Source of the DNA: an uncultured Eubacteriales bacterium
GTDB lineage: Bacteria; Bacillota; Clostridia; Oscillospirales; Oscillospiraceae
Assembly: GCA_900545805.1 (NCBI GenBank)
Contig: URAL01000029.1
Location: 1-20,754 of the forward strand
Length of the DNA stretch: 20,754 nt
Reading direction: 5' to 3'
Positions within the stretch are counted from its first letter, which is position 1. Every line of letters begins with the position of its first letter. Positions 13,033 through 20,754 of the stretch are shown piece by piece. The notes under the pieces were generated by a model. That model did not search any database and was not told the origin of the DNA. It worked only from the letters and a program-made list of their open reading frames with translations. A program made the position numbers and the translations under genes.

Positions 13033-15612
13033 TTATTCGCACACGAGCTCGCCGTCGCACACGTCGACCTTGATGACGTGGCCTGCGGGCATATCGCCTG
13101 CAAGGATCGCGCGGGCAATGAGCGTTTCGACGGTGCTCTGGAGATATCTCTTGAGAGGACGTGCGCCGAACACCGGGTCAAAGCCGCGGTCGATGATAAG
13201 CTGCTTTGCGGCATCGGTGATCTCAAGGCCGAGGCTCTTGTCCTCAAGGCGCTGCCTGAGCGCCGCGGTGAGGATATCGATAATGCCGTTAAGCTCTGTC
13301 TTGGTCAGAGGCTTGAAGCAGATTATCTCGTCAAGGCGGTTGAGGAACTCCGGCCTGAACTGCTGGTGCAGCGCGGCCATGACCTGCTGCCTTGCGCTCT
13401 CCTCGATCTCGCCCTTATCGTTTATGCCGTCGAGCAGGAACTGGCTGCCGAGGTTCGAGGTCATGATGATAATGGTGTTCTTGAAGTCGACCGTGCGGCC
13501 CTGCGAATCGGTCACGCGGCCGTCGTCGAGAATTTGCAGCAGGATGTTGAACACATCCGGGTGCGCCTTTTCAATCTCGTCAAACAGCACGACCGAGTAC
13601 GGTTTTCTGCGAACGGCCTCTGTGAGCTGGCCGCCCTCGTCGTAGCCAACGTATCCGGGAGGCGCGCCGATGAGTCTGGAGACGGAGAACTTCTCCATGT
13701 ACTCTGTCATATCGATTCTGACCATGTTGTGCTCATCATCGAACAGGCATCTTGCCAGAGCCTTTGCAAGCTCCGTTTTGCCGACGCCCGTGGGGCCGAG
13801 GAACATGAACGAGCCTATCGGCCTGTTCGGGTCGCCTATACCGGCACGCGAGCGCCAGATGGCCTCTGTGACCTTCTGCACGGCCTCATCCTGGCCGATA
13901 ACGGACTTATGCAGCACCTTATCAAGATTCAAAAGCTTCTCGCGCTCGCCCTCAAGCAGCTTCGAGACGGGGATGCCCGTCCACTTTGCGACGATGCCGG
14001 CTATCTCCTCCTCGGTGACGGTATCGTGCACCATGCTGCTGGCCTTGCGCTCCTCGCTGAGCTTTTCGGCCTCCTCGAGCTTCTTTTCGAGCGCGGGCAG
14101 GTCGGAATATTTGAGCCTTGCCGCCGTCTCATACTCGTAGCGAAGCTGCGCGTTCTCGATATCGGCATTCATCTGCTCGATCTGGCTCTTGAGCTTTTTG
14201 ACCTCGTCTACGCTGCCCTTTTCGGCCTCCCAGCGGGATTTCTGCTCGTTAAACTCATCCTTGAGGTTTGCAAGCTCCTCGGTGAGCTTTGCGAGACGAT
14301 CCTTCGACAGCTTATCGGTCTCCTTTTTAAGCGCCGTCTCCTCGATCTCGAGCTGCATGATCTTGCGGCGCATATCGTCAAGCTCTGCGGGCATGGAGTC
14401 TATCTCCGTGCGGATGAGCGCACATGCCTCGTCGACAAGGTCGATGGCCTTATCGGGCAGGAAACGGTCGGTTATATAGCGGTTTGAAAGCGTCGCGGCG
14501 GCGACGATCGCGTTATCGTGGATGCGCACGCCGTGATAGACCTCGTAGCGCTCCTTGAGGCCGCGGAGGATCGAGATTGTGTCCTCAACGGTAGGCTCGT
14601 CTACCTGCACGGGCTGGAATCTTCTTTCGAGCGCCGCATCCTTTTCGATGTACTTGCGGTACTCGTCAAGGGTCGTTGCGCCGATGCAGTGCAGCTCGCC
14701 GCGTGCGAGCATGGGCTTTAAGAGGTTGCCGGCATCCATGCTGCCCTCGGTCTTGCCCGCGCCTACGATGGTGTGCAGCTCGTCGATAAACAGGATTATC
14801 TGACCGTCGGACTGCTTTATCTCCTCAAGAACGGCCTTCAGACGCTCCTCGAACTCGCCGCGGTACTTTGCGCCGGCTATCAGCGCGCCCATATCCAGCG
14901 AGAAAATGGTCTTGTTTTTAAGTCCCTCCGGCACGTCGCCGCGGACGATACGCTGGGCAAGCCCCTCGGCTATGGCGGTCTTGCCGACGCCCGGCTCGCC
15001 TATGAGCACGGGGTTGTTTTTCGTCTTACGCGAGAGGATGCGGATGACGTTTCTTATCTCTGTATCACGGCCGATGACGGGGTCGAGCTTATTGCTGCGC
15101 GCACGCTCGACAAGGTCTGTGCCATATTTTTTAAGCGCATCGTAGCTGTTTTCGGGGTTATCGCCGGTTACGGGTCCCTTCTTGACCTTGCTGAGCTCCT
15201 CGGTGAATTTGGCCTTCGTGATGCCGTGGCCGTCGAAAATGCGCTTTATCGCGGGCGTGGGAGAGGCGAAAATGCCGATCATGACATGCTCGACGGACAG
15301 ATACTCGTCGCCCAGGCTCTTTGCCGATTTCTCGGCCGCGTTCATGACGCGCTCTGCCTCACGCGAGAGGTATATATCATAGTCGCCGGAGACCTTGGGC
15401 ATACCCTCGATCGCCGTATCGAGCTCGGACAGCACCGCGTTGCAGTCAACGCCCATTTTGCCCAGCAGCGACGGGATAAGTCCGCCGTCCTGATCGACGA
15501 GGGCATACAGCAGATGCTCCGGGGTTATATACTGATTGTTGTTTTCCATCGCCATGGATTTGGCGGTCTGGATCATTTCAAGTGTCTTTTGGGTGAAATT
15601 CTGTGCATTCAT
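13033..15612 (-). CDS. clpB: ClpB disaggregase (Hsp100 AAA+ ATPase)
   Basis: An 859-residue hexameric ATP-driven disaggregase of normal length. Domains in order are the N-domain (1-145), AAA1 with Walker A GEPGVGKT (205-212) and Walker B FIDE (275-278), the M-domain coiled coil (about 405-525) that defines ClpB and binds DnaK, and AAA2 with Walker A GPTGVGKT (606-613), IGAPPGYVGY and VVLFDEIEKAH. There is no ClpP-binding IGF loop. It acts with DnaK/DnaJ/GrpE on aggregated protein. AGAAGG precedes the ATG. It follows the ribbon-helix-helix gene after 29 bases with no terminator, so it is co-transcribed with it. No CIRCE element or CtsR box is seen upstream. Confidence 0.98.
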   Translation of the reverse strand: MNAQNFTQKTLEMIQTAKSMAMENNNQYITPEHLLYALVDQDGGLIPSLLGKMGVDCNAVLSELDTAIEGMPKVSGDYDIYLSREAERVMNAAEKSAKSLGDEYLSVEHVMIGIFASPTPAIKRIFDGHGITKAKFTEELSKVKKGPVTGDNPENSYDALKKYGTDLVERARSNKLDPVIGRDTEIRNVIRILSRKTKNNPVLIGEPGVGKTAIAEGLAQRIVRGDVPEGLKNKTIFSLDMGALIAGAKYRGEFEERLKAVLEEIKQSDGQIILFIDELHTIVGAGKTEGSMDAGNLLKPMLARGELHCIGATTLDEYRKYIEKDAALERRFQPVQVDEPTVEDTISILRGLKERYEVYHGVRIHDNAIVAAATLSNRYITDRFLPDKAIDLVDEACALIRTEIDSMPAELDDMRRKIMQLEIEETALKKETDKLSKDRLAKLTEELANLKDEFNEQKSRWEAEKGSVDEVKKLKSQIEQMNADIENAQLRYEYETAARLKYSDLPALEKKLEEAEKLSEERKASSMVHDTVTEEEIAGIVAKWTGIPVSKLLEGEREKLLNLDKVLHKSVIGQDEAVQKVTEAIWRSRAGIGDPNRPIGSFMFLGPTGVGKTELAKALARCLFDDEHNMVRIDMTEYMEKFSVSRLIGAPPGYVGYDEGGQLTEAVRRKPYSVVLFDEIEKAHPDVFNILLQILDDGRVTDSQGRTVDFKNTIIIMTSNLGSQFLLDGINDKGEIEESARQQVMAALHQQFRPEFLNRLDEIICFKPLTKTELNGIIDILTAALRQRLEDKSLGLEITDAAKQLIIDRGFDPVFGARPLKRYLQSTVETLIARAILAGDMPAGHVIKVDVCDGELVCE

Positions 15613-15641
15613 AAAAACACCTTCTTTTCTGAATTAATCTG

Positions 15642-16292
15642 TTAGATAAGGATATCGGCTTTTCTGAGCTGAGAGAAGTAGCAGGCTTCGATATCGCGGG
15701 CGTCAAGCCGTCCGCCGAGATAGCCCTTCATCATGGTGTCGAAAAGCTTGATGTATTCCGATATCACCTTTGCAAGCTCATCGGAGGTGCAGTCGCACGA
15801 CGGAACGGATATCGAGCGGATGAATTTGCCGTCGTACAGGGCGTATTTCGGTGGCTCGGACTCCATAACGGGGCGCAGGTGCGCATCCTCTATGCGCTTC
15901 CAGATGCGGAAAAATTCCGTCATCGAGCGGATGAGCGGCGCTGACTGCGTGCGGAAAATGACCGTCAGCTCACCCAGGCTGTCGCTGTCGCCGCGATAAA
16001 GCTCGACCTCGTATTTGACCGTCGGGCGGTATTTATACTCGAGCGAGGATTTCAGCGACATCGTAAGCGCGTTGGGCGACACAAAGGGCACGAGTTCGCG
16101 TGACGGAGTCAAAAGCTGCTCGATGGCAGAGAACACGTCGTTTATCCTTCTCTCCGGCGTTACGAGATTTACATGCTCGGCCAGTATCTGATTTATGAGG
16201 TTTGAGCGGTTTGTCCCGAGCCTGTGTGCAAGTCTGTCCACCTCGGCGACTACCTCGTCTGAAAGCATCAGGCTGTATAATGTCTTTTTCAT
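15642..16292 (-). CDS. Ribbon-helix-helix protein, possible regulator of clpB
   Basis: A 216-residue protein. Residues 1-42 (LYSLMLSDEVVAEVDRLAHR, then TNRSNLINQILAEHV) form a ribbon-helix-helix DNA-binding fold of the CopG/Arc type. The remaining 170 residues are unrecognised: beta-rich in the middle (YRPTVKYEVELYR, ELTVIFRT) and helical at the end. The protein is longer than most RHH repressors, so the C-terminal part may sense a ligand. It is the first gene after a strong promoter with a palindrome over the -10. The close link to clpB suggests an autoregulated stress operon, which is inference. Confidence 0.75.
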   Translation of the reverse strand: MKKTLYSLMLSDEVVAEVDRLAHRLGTNRSNLINQILAEHVNLVTPERRINDVFSAIEQLLTPSRELVPFVSPNALTMSLKSSLEYKYRPTVKYEVELYRGDSDSLGELTVIFRTQSAPLIRSMTEFFRIWKRIEDAHLRPVMESEPPKYALYDGKFIRSISVPSCDCTSDELAKVISEYIKLFDTMMKGYLGGRLDARDIEACYFSQLRKADILI

Positions 16293-16358
16293 AATAACCT
16301 CTCTTCATTCACGACAACGGGCCGCGCCCAATGACTCGACCCATGTTATTTTTCCTAT

Positions 16359-16368
16359 GTAAGCTTAC
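16359..16368. promoter_or_regulatory. Palindromic candidate operator GTAAGCTTAC
   Basis: A perfect 10-bp palindrome overlapping the downstream edge of the -10 and the expected transcription start of the RHH-clpB operon. RHH proteins usually bind short palindromes in their own promoter, so this is a candidate autoregulatory site. Confidence 0.4.
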
Positions 16369-16395
16369 TATACTCCCGTCTTTTTAATTTGTCAA
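16367..16395 (-). promoter_or_regulatory. clpB: Strong promoter of the RHH-clpB operon
   Basis: On the minus strand a consensus TTGACA (16390-16395) and TATAGT (16367-16372) are separated by 17 bases. The -35 is preceded by very A/T-rich DNA (16396-16440) that could act as an UP element. This DNA contains two near-identical TATATAAA(A)TATTTTTA blocks. Confidence 0.85.
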
Positions 16396-16437
16396 GAGTT
16401 TTATATAAATATTTTTACGAATTATATAAAATATTTT

Positions 16438-16465
16438 TAATGGCAGAAGCTCTGCTCTGCCATTA
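16438..16465 (-). terminator. Hairpin after the YlmH gene, weak terminator
   Basis: A 10-bp perfect stem TAATGGCAGA (16438-16447) with TCTGCCATTA (16456-16465). On the minus strand it is followed by AAAATATTTT rather than a clean T-run, so termination may be partial. It lies directly after the stop of the S4-domain gene at 16470. Confidence 0.5.
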
Positions 16466-16469
16466 ATAC

Positions 16470-17219
16470 TTATTTATAAATCTCCGCCTCGACGAAGAGC
16501 CTGCCCTTGCGGCTTACGCCGCCGAGCTCCGACACCGTGCCCTTGCCGCAGCCGCGAAGCGAGATAACGTCGCCCGGTGAGACAACTGCGTCGTTTTTAA
16601 GGCACTCGGAGTAGTTCAGGCTCGCCGCGCCCTCGGCTATGTGCGACGCGGCCGCCGTGCGCGACAGGCCGAACATACCGGCAAGCACCGCGTCAAGGCG
16701 CATGCTCTTTACCGAAAACGAAATGCGCTTTACCTTGCGCTCGGGCGGCGTGAGCTCCGATAGCTCCGCTTTTTGAAGCTTAACGCCGTATCTTCCGACC
16801 TTCTCAAGCCCGTCGGCGACGTGGCGCTCGACAGACTGCATGACGAATATGACCGCCTCCTCGCCGTTTACCCAGATATCGCCGAGCCACTCGCGCTTTA
16901 TGCCGAGGCCGAGTATCGCTCCCATATAGTCTCGGTGCGTCGGTGCGCCGAAGTGCACCCTTGCGCGCAGCGCGCTTATGTATTCCGAGGCATCGAAGGC
17001 ATCCGCATCCATGTAAAACGGCAGGAAGAATGCCGCCCGGCGCTCGTTTTCCTCCGTGCCGCCGGTAAGAAGCATATTGCAGTCGGGCGCCGTTTTCGCC
17101 CATTTTTCGAGTGCAAACTGCTCTGCCGGAGTCAGAAACGCAGTGTGCGTGACGCCCGCCGTCTTTTCGCAGCGGCGGCACAGATCCTCGGCGCGGCGGA
17201 TAAGCTCATCGTTTTCCAT
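16470..17219 (-). CDS. ylmH: YlmH-like S4-domain RNA-binding protein
   Basis: A 249-residue protein of usual YlmH length (about 255). The N-terminal region contains FLTPAEQFALEKWA and AAFFLPFYMDADAF. The middle block HRDYMGAILGLGIKREWLGD is the YlmH signature, with VIFVMQSVERHVADGLEKVG next. A C-terminal S4 RNA-binding domain (about 171-232) contains KSMRLDAVLAGMFGLSRTAA and SPGDVISLRGCGKG. In B. subtilis YlmH is a cell-division-cluster protein later tied to ribosome-associated quality control (RqcP2). ATG 17219 has GGAG seven bases upstream. It overlaps the upstream GTPase gene by 14 bases, so the two are coupled. It is away from the usual sepF-ylmG-divIVA setting. Confidence 0.92.
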   Translation of the reverse strand: MENDELIRRAEDLCRRCEKTAGVTHTAFLTPAEQFALEKWAKTAPDCNMLLTGGTEENERRAAFFLPFYMDADAFDASEYISALRARVHFGAPTHRDYMGAILGLGIKREWLGDIWVNGEEAVIFVMQSVERHVADGLEKVGRYGVKLQKAELSELTPPERKVKRISFSVKSMRLDAVLAGMFGLSRTAAASHIAEGAASLNYSECLKNDAVVSPGDVISLRGCGKGTVSELGGVSRKGRLFVEAEIYK

Positions 17220-19692
17220 CAATGTACTCCATGATCCTTTTCATCACCCCGTCAAGCTCGTCGGAAAACTCCTTGACCGACATGCGCAGAACGCCCGAGC
17301 GCATGGCTGACAGGCGAATGAGCGAGTCGTTGGTGACGACCTTGACGGAATAGTTTTTGCCTATATCGTTTGCGAGCCTTTCGATGTACATATCGGCGGT
17401 CTCGTTTTCCTTTGTGTACACCGTGCGTATGCCGTGCGTTTCCCGCTCGCCGGCGTTTCCCGCGACGCGGTAGCCGTCGAAAACGAGCACGAGCTCGCAG
17501 TCGCGCATGGCTCTGTAGCTGCGCAGAACGTCCGACAGGCGCTCACGCGCAAGTGAGAGTGAGGCCGCGGCCAGCTCCTTGTATTCCGGCGTTCCGAAAA
17601 TGAAGTTATAGCCGTCAACGATGACGTACTCGCGCTTTGACGGCGCAAGGTCAAACGACGGCGCCTCCTGCGTCTGCGCCCTTGTATACATTCTGCGGCG
17701 CACGGGGCCGAACTCGCGCTCCATTATCGCCTCGAGCTCCTTATCGTCGATGGAGAAACAGCGCGGACGCCGTATATCCTGCGGCTCCTTGCTGCCGAGA
17801 GAGGGATTCAGGTGCGCAAAGCGCTCGACCTCGCTCCATTTGATGACCGTTCCCGCTCCGTGCGAGCAGAAAACGGAATCGGGCGTATTTTCAACATCCG
17901 CCTCGGGGTCGTAGCCGATATTCTCAATGACCTGCTTTTCGTTGTGGCAGGGATAGTAGCCGCCCGTGCGGCAGACTATCTTGCCCTTGCCGGAGGTGTA
18001 GGACGCTAAAGCTTCCGCGTAGCCGCTCATTTCCGAAACCGGCGCAAGGCCTGTAATGACGCTGCTTCCCTCGGTGTCGAATTTTCCGCTCATGGCGCGC
18101 ACATCGGAGATTGCTCTGCCTATCTGCTCGGGCGGCACCTCGATGCGGAACTCATACCACGGCTCGAGCAGCACGCTTTCGGCCTTCATGAGTCCCTGCC
18201 GCACCGCACGATATACGGCCTCGCGGAAATCGCCGCCCTCGGTGTGCTTAAGGTGCGCCCTTCCCGCGATGAGGCTTATCTTAACGTCCGTCAGCGGCGA
18301 GCCGGTCAGAACGCCGAGATGCTCCCTTTCGGCAAGGTTTGTCATGATAAGGCTCTGCCAGCTGCGGTCGAGCTCGTCGGTCGGGCAGCGGCTTTCAAAG
18401 CTAAGGCCCGAGCCGCGCTCTGCCGGCTCGATTAAAAGATGCACCTCGGCATAGTGGCGCAGCGGCTCGAAATGCCCGACGCCGTGCACGGGCGCGGCTA
18501 TCGTCTCCTTATACGCGATGCCGCCGGAGGTGATGGAGACCTCAAGGTCAAAGCGCTCGCGTATAAGCTCGGTGAGCACCTCGGTCTGCACTCTGCCCAT
18601 TATGCGCACGCTTATCTCGCGCAGACGCTCGTTCCACTCTATGTGAAGCTGGGGATCCTCATCCTCGAGCTGCCTGAGCTGCTTATAGGCGGAAAACGCG
18701 TCCGCGCCCTCGGGAAGCTCTATGCGATAGCTCATAACAGCCTCGGTCTCCGGCCGTATGCCGTCGCCTTCAAAGCCGAGCCCCTGGCCGGCATAGGTAT
18801 CGTCAAGCCCCTGCACGGCGACGATGCTGCCGGCCTCCGCCTCCTGTACCGTCTCATAGCCCGCTCCGGAGTATACTCTCAGCTCGGTGACCGTTTGTCC
18901 GCCCACGCTGTCGCGATTGCGCAGCGTACCGCCGGTTATCTTCATGCAGCTCAGGCGCCGTCCGCGCACATCGCGCATTATCTTATACACCCTTGCGCCG
19001 AACTCGGCGGGATAAACGGGACTCACGGTGAATTTTTCGATAAATTCGACAAGCTCCGGCACGCCCTCAAGCCTGAGCCCCGAGCCGTAGAGCACGGGAA
19101 AGAGCTTTCGCTCTGCGATAAGGCGCGATATATCCTCATCGGCTATATCTCCGCCGGACGCGAATTTCTCCAGAACCGCCTCATCGCACATGGCGATGCT
19201 CTCGCGCGTCTCCTGCGACGTATCGGAAAGGTCAAAGCAGTTTTCCGACAGACGTGCCCGCAGATCGCCGAGCATCTTCTCTCTGTCGCTTGCCGTAAGA
19301 TCCATTTTCGTCACGAAAATGATCGTCGGCACTCTGTGCCGCTCGAGCAGATGCCACAGCGTTTCGGTGTGCGACTGAACACCGTCGGTGCCGGATATGA
19401 CGAGCAGCGCATAATCGAGAGCGTCGAGCACGCGCTCGGTCTCCGCGGTGAGGTCGGCATGTCCGGGCGTGTCAAGAAGGCACAGCTCCATATTATCGGT
19501 ACGGAGCTGCGCCTGCTTTGAAAACACGGTTATTCCGCGCTCACGCTCTATCTGATGCGTATCGAGCGCTGTGTTTCTGTGGTCGACCCTGCCGAGCTTT
19601 CTTATGCTGCCGCAGGTATACAGCAGCGCCTCGGACAGGGTCGTTTTTCCGGCATCGACATGCGCCAGAATGCCTAAAACGAGCTTTTTCAT
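17206..19692 (-). CDS. EF-G/Tet(M)-like ribosomal GTPase fused to a YacP/Rae1-like NYN nuclease domain
   Basis: An 828-residue fusion. The N-terminal GTPase has AHVDAGKT (10-17), RGIT (52-55), DTPGH (74-78) and TKMD (128-131), with EF-G-type domains II-V to about 600 that include the FEPLRHYAEV and ELLEPW-like region shared with Tet(M). After a linker with a CSHGAG motif comes a NYN domain (686-828): VDGYN with Asp693, VFDGYR with Asp739, ETAD with Asp767 and TND with Asp789, the acidic set of PIN/NYN nucleases. It resembles YacP/Rae1, the ribosome-associated endoribonuclease of B. subtilis. Tet(M)-like proteins are about 640 residues, so the extra 190 explain the length. It overlaps DUF362 (ATGA) and ylmH. 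A role in cleaving mRNA on stalled ribosomes is inferred; tetracycline resistance is not supported. Confidence 0.93.
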   Translation of the reverse strand: MKKLVLGILAHVDAGKTTLSEALLYTCGSIRKLGRVDHRNTALDTHQIERERGITVFSKQAQLRTDNMELCLLDTPGHADLTAETERVLDALDYALLVISGTDGVQSHTETLWHLLERHRVPTIIFVTKMDLTASDREKMLGDLRARLSENCFDLSDTSQETRESIAMCDEAVLEKFASGGDIADEDISRLIAERKLFPVLYGSGLRLEGVPELVEFIEKFTVSPVYPAEFGARVYKIMRDVRGRRLSCMKITGGTLRNRDSVGGQTVTELRVYSGAGYETVQEAEAGSIVAVQGLDDTYAGQGLGFEGDGIRPETEAVMSYRIELPEGADAFSAYKQLRQLEDEDPQLHIEWNERLREISVRIMGRVQTEVLTELIRERFDLEVSITSGGIAYKETIAAPVHGVGHFEPLRHYAEVHLLIEPAERGSGLSFESRCPTDELDRSWQSLIMTNLAEREHLGVLTGSPLTDVKISLIAGRAHLKHTEGGDFREAVYRAVRQGLMKAESVLLEPWYEFRIEVPPEQIGRAISDVRAMSGKFDTEGSSVITGLAPVSEMSGYAEALASYTSGKGKIVCRTGGYYPCHNEKQVIENIGYDPEADVENTPDSVFCSHGAGTVIKWSEVERFAHLNPSLGSKEPQDIRRPRCFSIDDKELEAIMEREFGPVRRRMYTRAQTQEAPSFDLAPSKREYVIVDGYNFIFGTPEYKELAAASLSLARERLSDVLRSYRAMRDCELVLVFDGYRVAGNAGERETHGIRTVYTKENETADMYIERLANDIGKNYSVKVVTNDSLIRLSAMRSGVLRMSVKEFSDELDGVMKRIMEYIDGKR

Positions 19693-20552
19693 AGCTCGAT
19701 GAGCTCGTATTCGCGGCTGCCGACGCCGAGCTCGGCGGCCGCCTCGACGGTGTGTATGCCGTTGCGCGACTCTATGCGCTTTATAAGGTCGCCCTTGCCG
19801 GGGTCGCCGCTTGCGTAGACGAGGTCAACACAGGCCTGATCGAGCGCGACGGGGTCAAGCGAGGAGAGGATGCCGATATCGCCGAGCTTGGGGTCTGCGG
19901 CGACGGCGCAGCAGTCGCAGTCAACGGACATATTATTCATTATGTTCACAAAGGCCATATTGCCGCCGAAGTGATCGACGATGCTTTTTGCCGCGTCGGC
20001 CATGCATTCAAGAAAGCTGTCGTGATCGGCGTGCCAGAAGTCCTCCACCTCCCTGACGCCGTGGATATATTTCTTGCCGTAGCTCGAGGCAAGGCCGATG
20101 GATATATTCTTGAGCGCACCGCCGAAGCCGCCCATCGGATGGCCCTTGAAGTGTGACAGGACGAGCATGGAATCGTACTCCGGCAGAGTCTTGCCGACGT
20201 AGTTTACGTCAAGATGCTTTCCGCCGGCAACGGGGATAGTCATCTCGCCCTCGGCGTCCATGATATCGACGTCGGCGATCTCGACCCAGCCGTGCAGCTG
20301 CATGGTCTTTTTGTGGCGCTCGGTCGTATCGCGGCCGCCGTCATAGGCGGTGTTGCACTCCACTATGGTTCCGCCGACATGCTCTACGGCTGGCTTCATA
20401 AAGTCAGGGCGCAGGAAGTTCTGGTTGCCGGGCTCGCCGCTGTGCAGCTTCACGGCGACATTGCCCTTGAGCTCAATGCCGAGCGCTTCATATGCCTTAA
20501 TAACGTTCTCGGAGCTTATATCCTTAATAAAATACACCTTTGACTTTTCCAT
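19689..20552 (-). CDS. DUF362 domain protein
   Basis: A 287-residue protein of the DUF362 family (PF04015). The diagnostic stretch LSHFKGHPMGGFGGALKNI (132-150) is present, as are CDCC (212-215), GDIGILSSLDPVALDQACVDL, and the ending NGIHTVEAAAELG. The family is linked to iron-sulfur proteins; here no separate ferredoxin domain is attached, but the CDCC group could ligate metal. ATG 20552 is chosen: GGGAG lies seven bases upstream, and the in-frame start at 20594 would sit upstream of the predicted transcription start. Its stop overlaps the GTPase start (ATGA). Why it precedes the GTPase is unclear. Confidence 0.9.
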   Translation of the reverse strand: MEKSKVYFIKDISSENVIKAYEALGIELKGNVAVKLHSGEPGNQNFLRPDFMKPAVEHVGGTIVECNTAYDGGRDTTERHKKTMQLHGWVEIADVDIMDAEGEMTIPVAGGKHLDVNYVGKTLPEYDSMLVLSHFKGHPMGGFGGALKNISIGLASSYGKKYIHGVREVEDFWHADHDSFLECMADAAKSIVDHFGGNMAFVNIMNNMSVDCDCCAVAADPKLGDIGILSSLDPVALDQACVDLVYASGDPGKGDLIKRIESRNGIHTVEAAAELGVGSREYELIEL

Positions 20553-20593
20553 GGTGTCACTCCCTTTCTTCATATCTTCATAGTTGATGGTCA

Positions 20594-20622
20594 ATTATAT
20601 CGTATTATTTTTCATTCTTCAA
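20594..20622 (-). promoter_or_regulatory. Promoter of the DUF362-GTPase-ylmH operon
   Basis: On the minus strand TTGAAG (20617-20622) and a consensus TATAAT (20594-20599) are separated by 17 bases. Transcription should start near 20587, giving a leader of about 35 bases to ATG 20552. The surrounding DNA is A/T-rich. Confidence 0.85.
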
Positions 20623-20665
20623 CATTGCCTATTCCAATTTTAATAAAAATGTAATAAAATAAATA

Positions 20666-20754
20666 CAGTCTGTCGAAGAACCTATGCTGCCGAGTAAGAA
20701 CAACCGCGCAGCGGGGGAGCTTGAGGGGGCAAGGCCCGCCTCAAGTTGGATTAT
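20666..20754 (-). repeat. Dispersed intergenic repeat, copy C (inverted)
   Basis: Read on the minus strand it starts ATAATCCAACTTGAGGCGGG at the window edge and matches copy B (4393-4480) with a few changes; its CAGCATAGGTT block matches copy A. It lies upstream of the DUF362 promoter. The window ends exactly at the repeat boundary. Confidence 0.85.

Noticed and set aside
12970..14487. Plus-strand frame of 505 codons opposite clpB
   Set aside because: Antisense shadow of clpB; it runs from inside the double terminator and has no recognisable motif or ribosome binding site.
16292..16440. CIRCE or CtsR heat-shock operator for clpB
   Set aside because: No TTAGCACTC-N9-GAGTGCTAA and no GGTCAAA tandem was found in the promoter region.
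18439..19521. Plus-strand frame of 360 codons opposite the GTPase fusion
   Set aside because: Shadow frame without family signature; the GTPase motifs are on the minus strand.
17206..19692. Tetracycline resistance gene of the tet(M)/tet(W) class
   Set aside because: The GTPase is related, but the protein is about 190 residues longer, carries a nuclease domain, and sits in a housekeeping operon with no mobile element; resistance is not supported.

Overview
The window looks like chromosomal DNA of an anaerobic, GC-rich Gram-positive bacterium of the class Clostridia, probably a gut Oscillospirales or Ruminococcaceae relative. The basis is the gene content: two FeoA proteins, a FeoB-associated Cys-rich peptide, a DUF3793 protein, a clostridial-type flavodoxin, an acyl-ACP thioesterase and a Tet(M)-like GTPase fused to a NYN nuclease. 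Promoters match the sigma-A consensus and starts have AAGGAG-type ribosome binding sites. Exact taxonomy cannot be read from this window. A dispersed repeat lies at both ends and once inside, so the window may be an assembly contig that broke at repeats.

Positions 1-9628 form an iron and metal-homeostasis island. A DtxR/MntR-type regulator on the minus strand faces feoA-feoA-feoB and a Cys-rich FeoB partner. Three GTTAGC-N4-GCTAA(C/T) palindromes lie in the control region, two of them just downstream of the feo promoter. After a hairpin-rich gap comes a tightly packed second group: another DtxR-like winged-helix protein, a membrane-anchored heavy-metal-associated (HMA) protein, an AraC-type regulator, a small DUF6110-like membrane protein, and a P-type ATPase with a Ser-Cys-Ala motif in place of the usual CPx ion site. 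That motif, the small membrane partner and the iron context suggest a ferrosome (fez)-type iron-storage organelle locus. A DUF3793 protein and a flavodoxin, typical of iron-limited anaerobes, follow.

Positions 9647-13025 are mixed. They hold an acyl-ACP thioesterase, two phage-structural-like genes on the minus strand (one carrying a metallophosphoesterase domain with an altered motif), and an SseB-domain protein. Strong hairpin terminators separate the units.

Positions 13033-20594 are on the minus strand and concern protein quality control and translation. A ribbon-helix-helix protein precedes clpB behind a strong promoter whose -10 overlaps a perfect palindrome. The second operon overlaps at every junction: a DUF362 protein, an EF-G/Tet(M)-like GTPase carrying a C-terminal YacP/Rae1-like NYN nuclease domain, and a YlmH-like S4 RNA-binding protein. 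Together they suggest a ribosome-associated mRNA cleavage or rescue module. No rRNA, tRNA, CRISPR array or transposase was seen.
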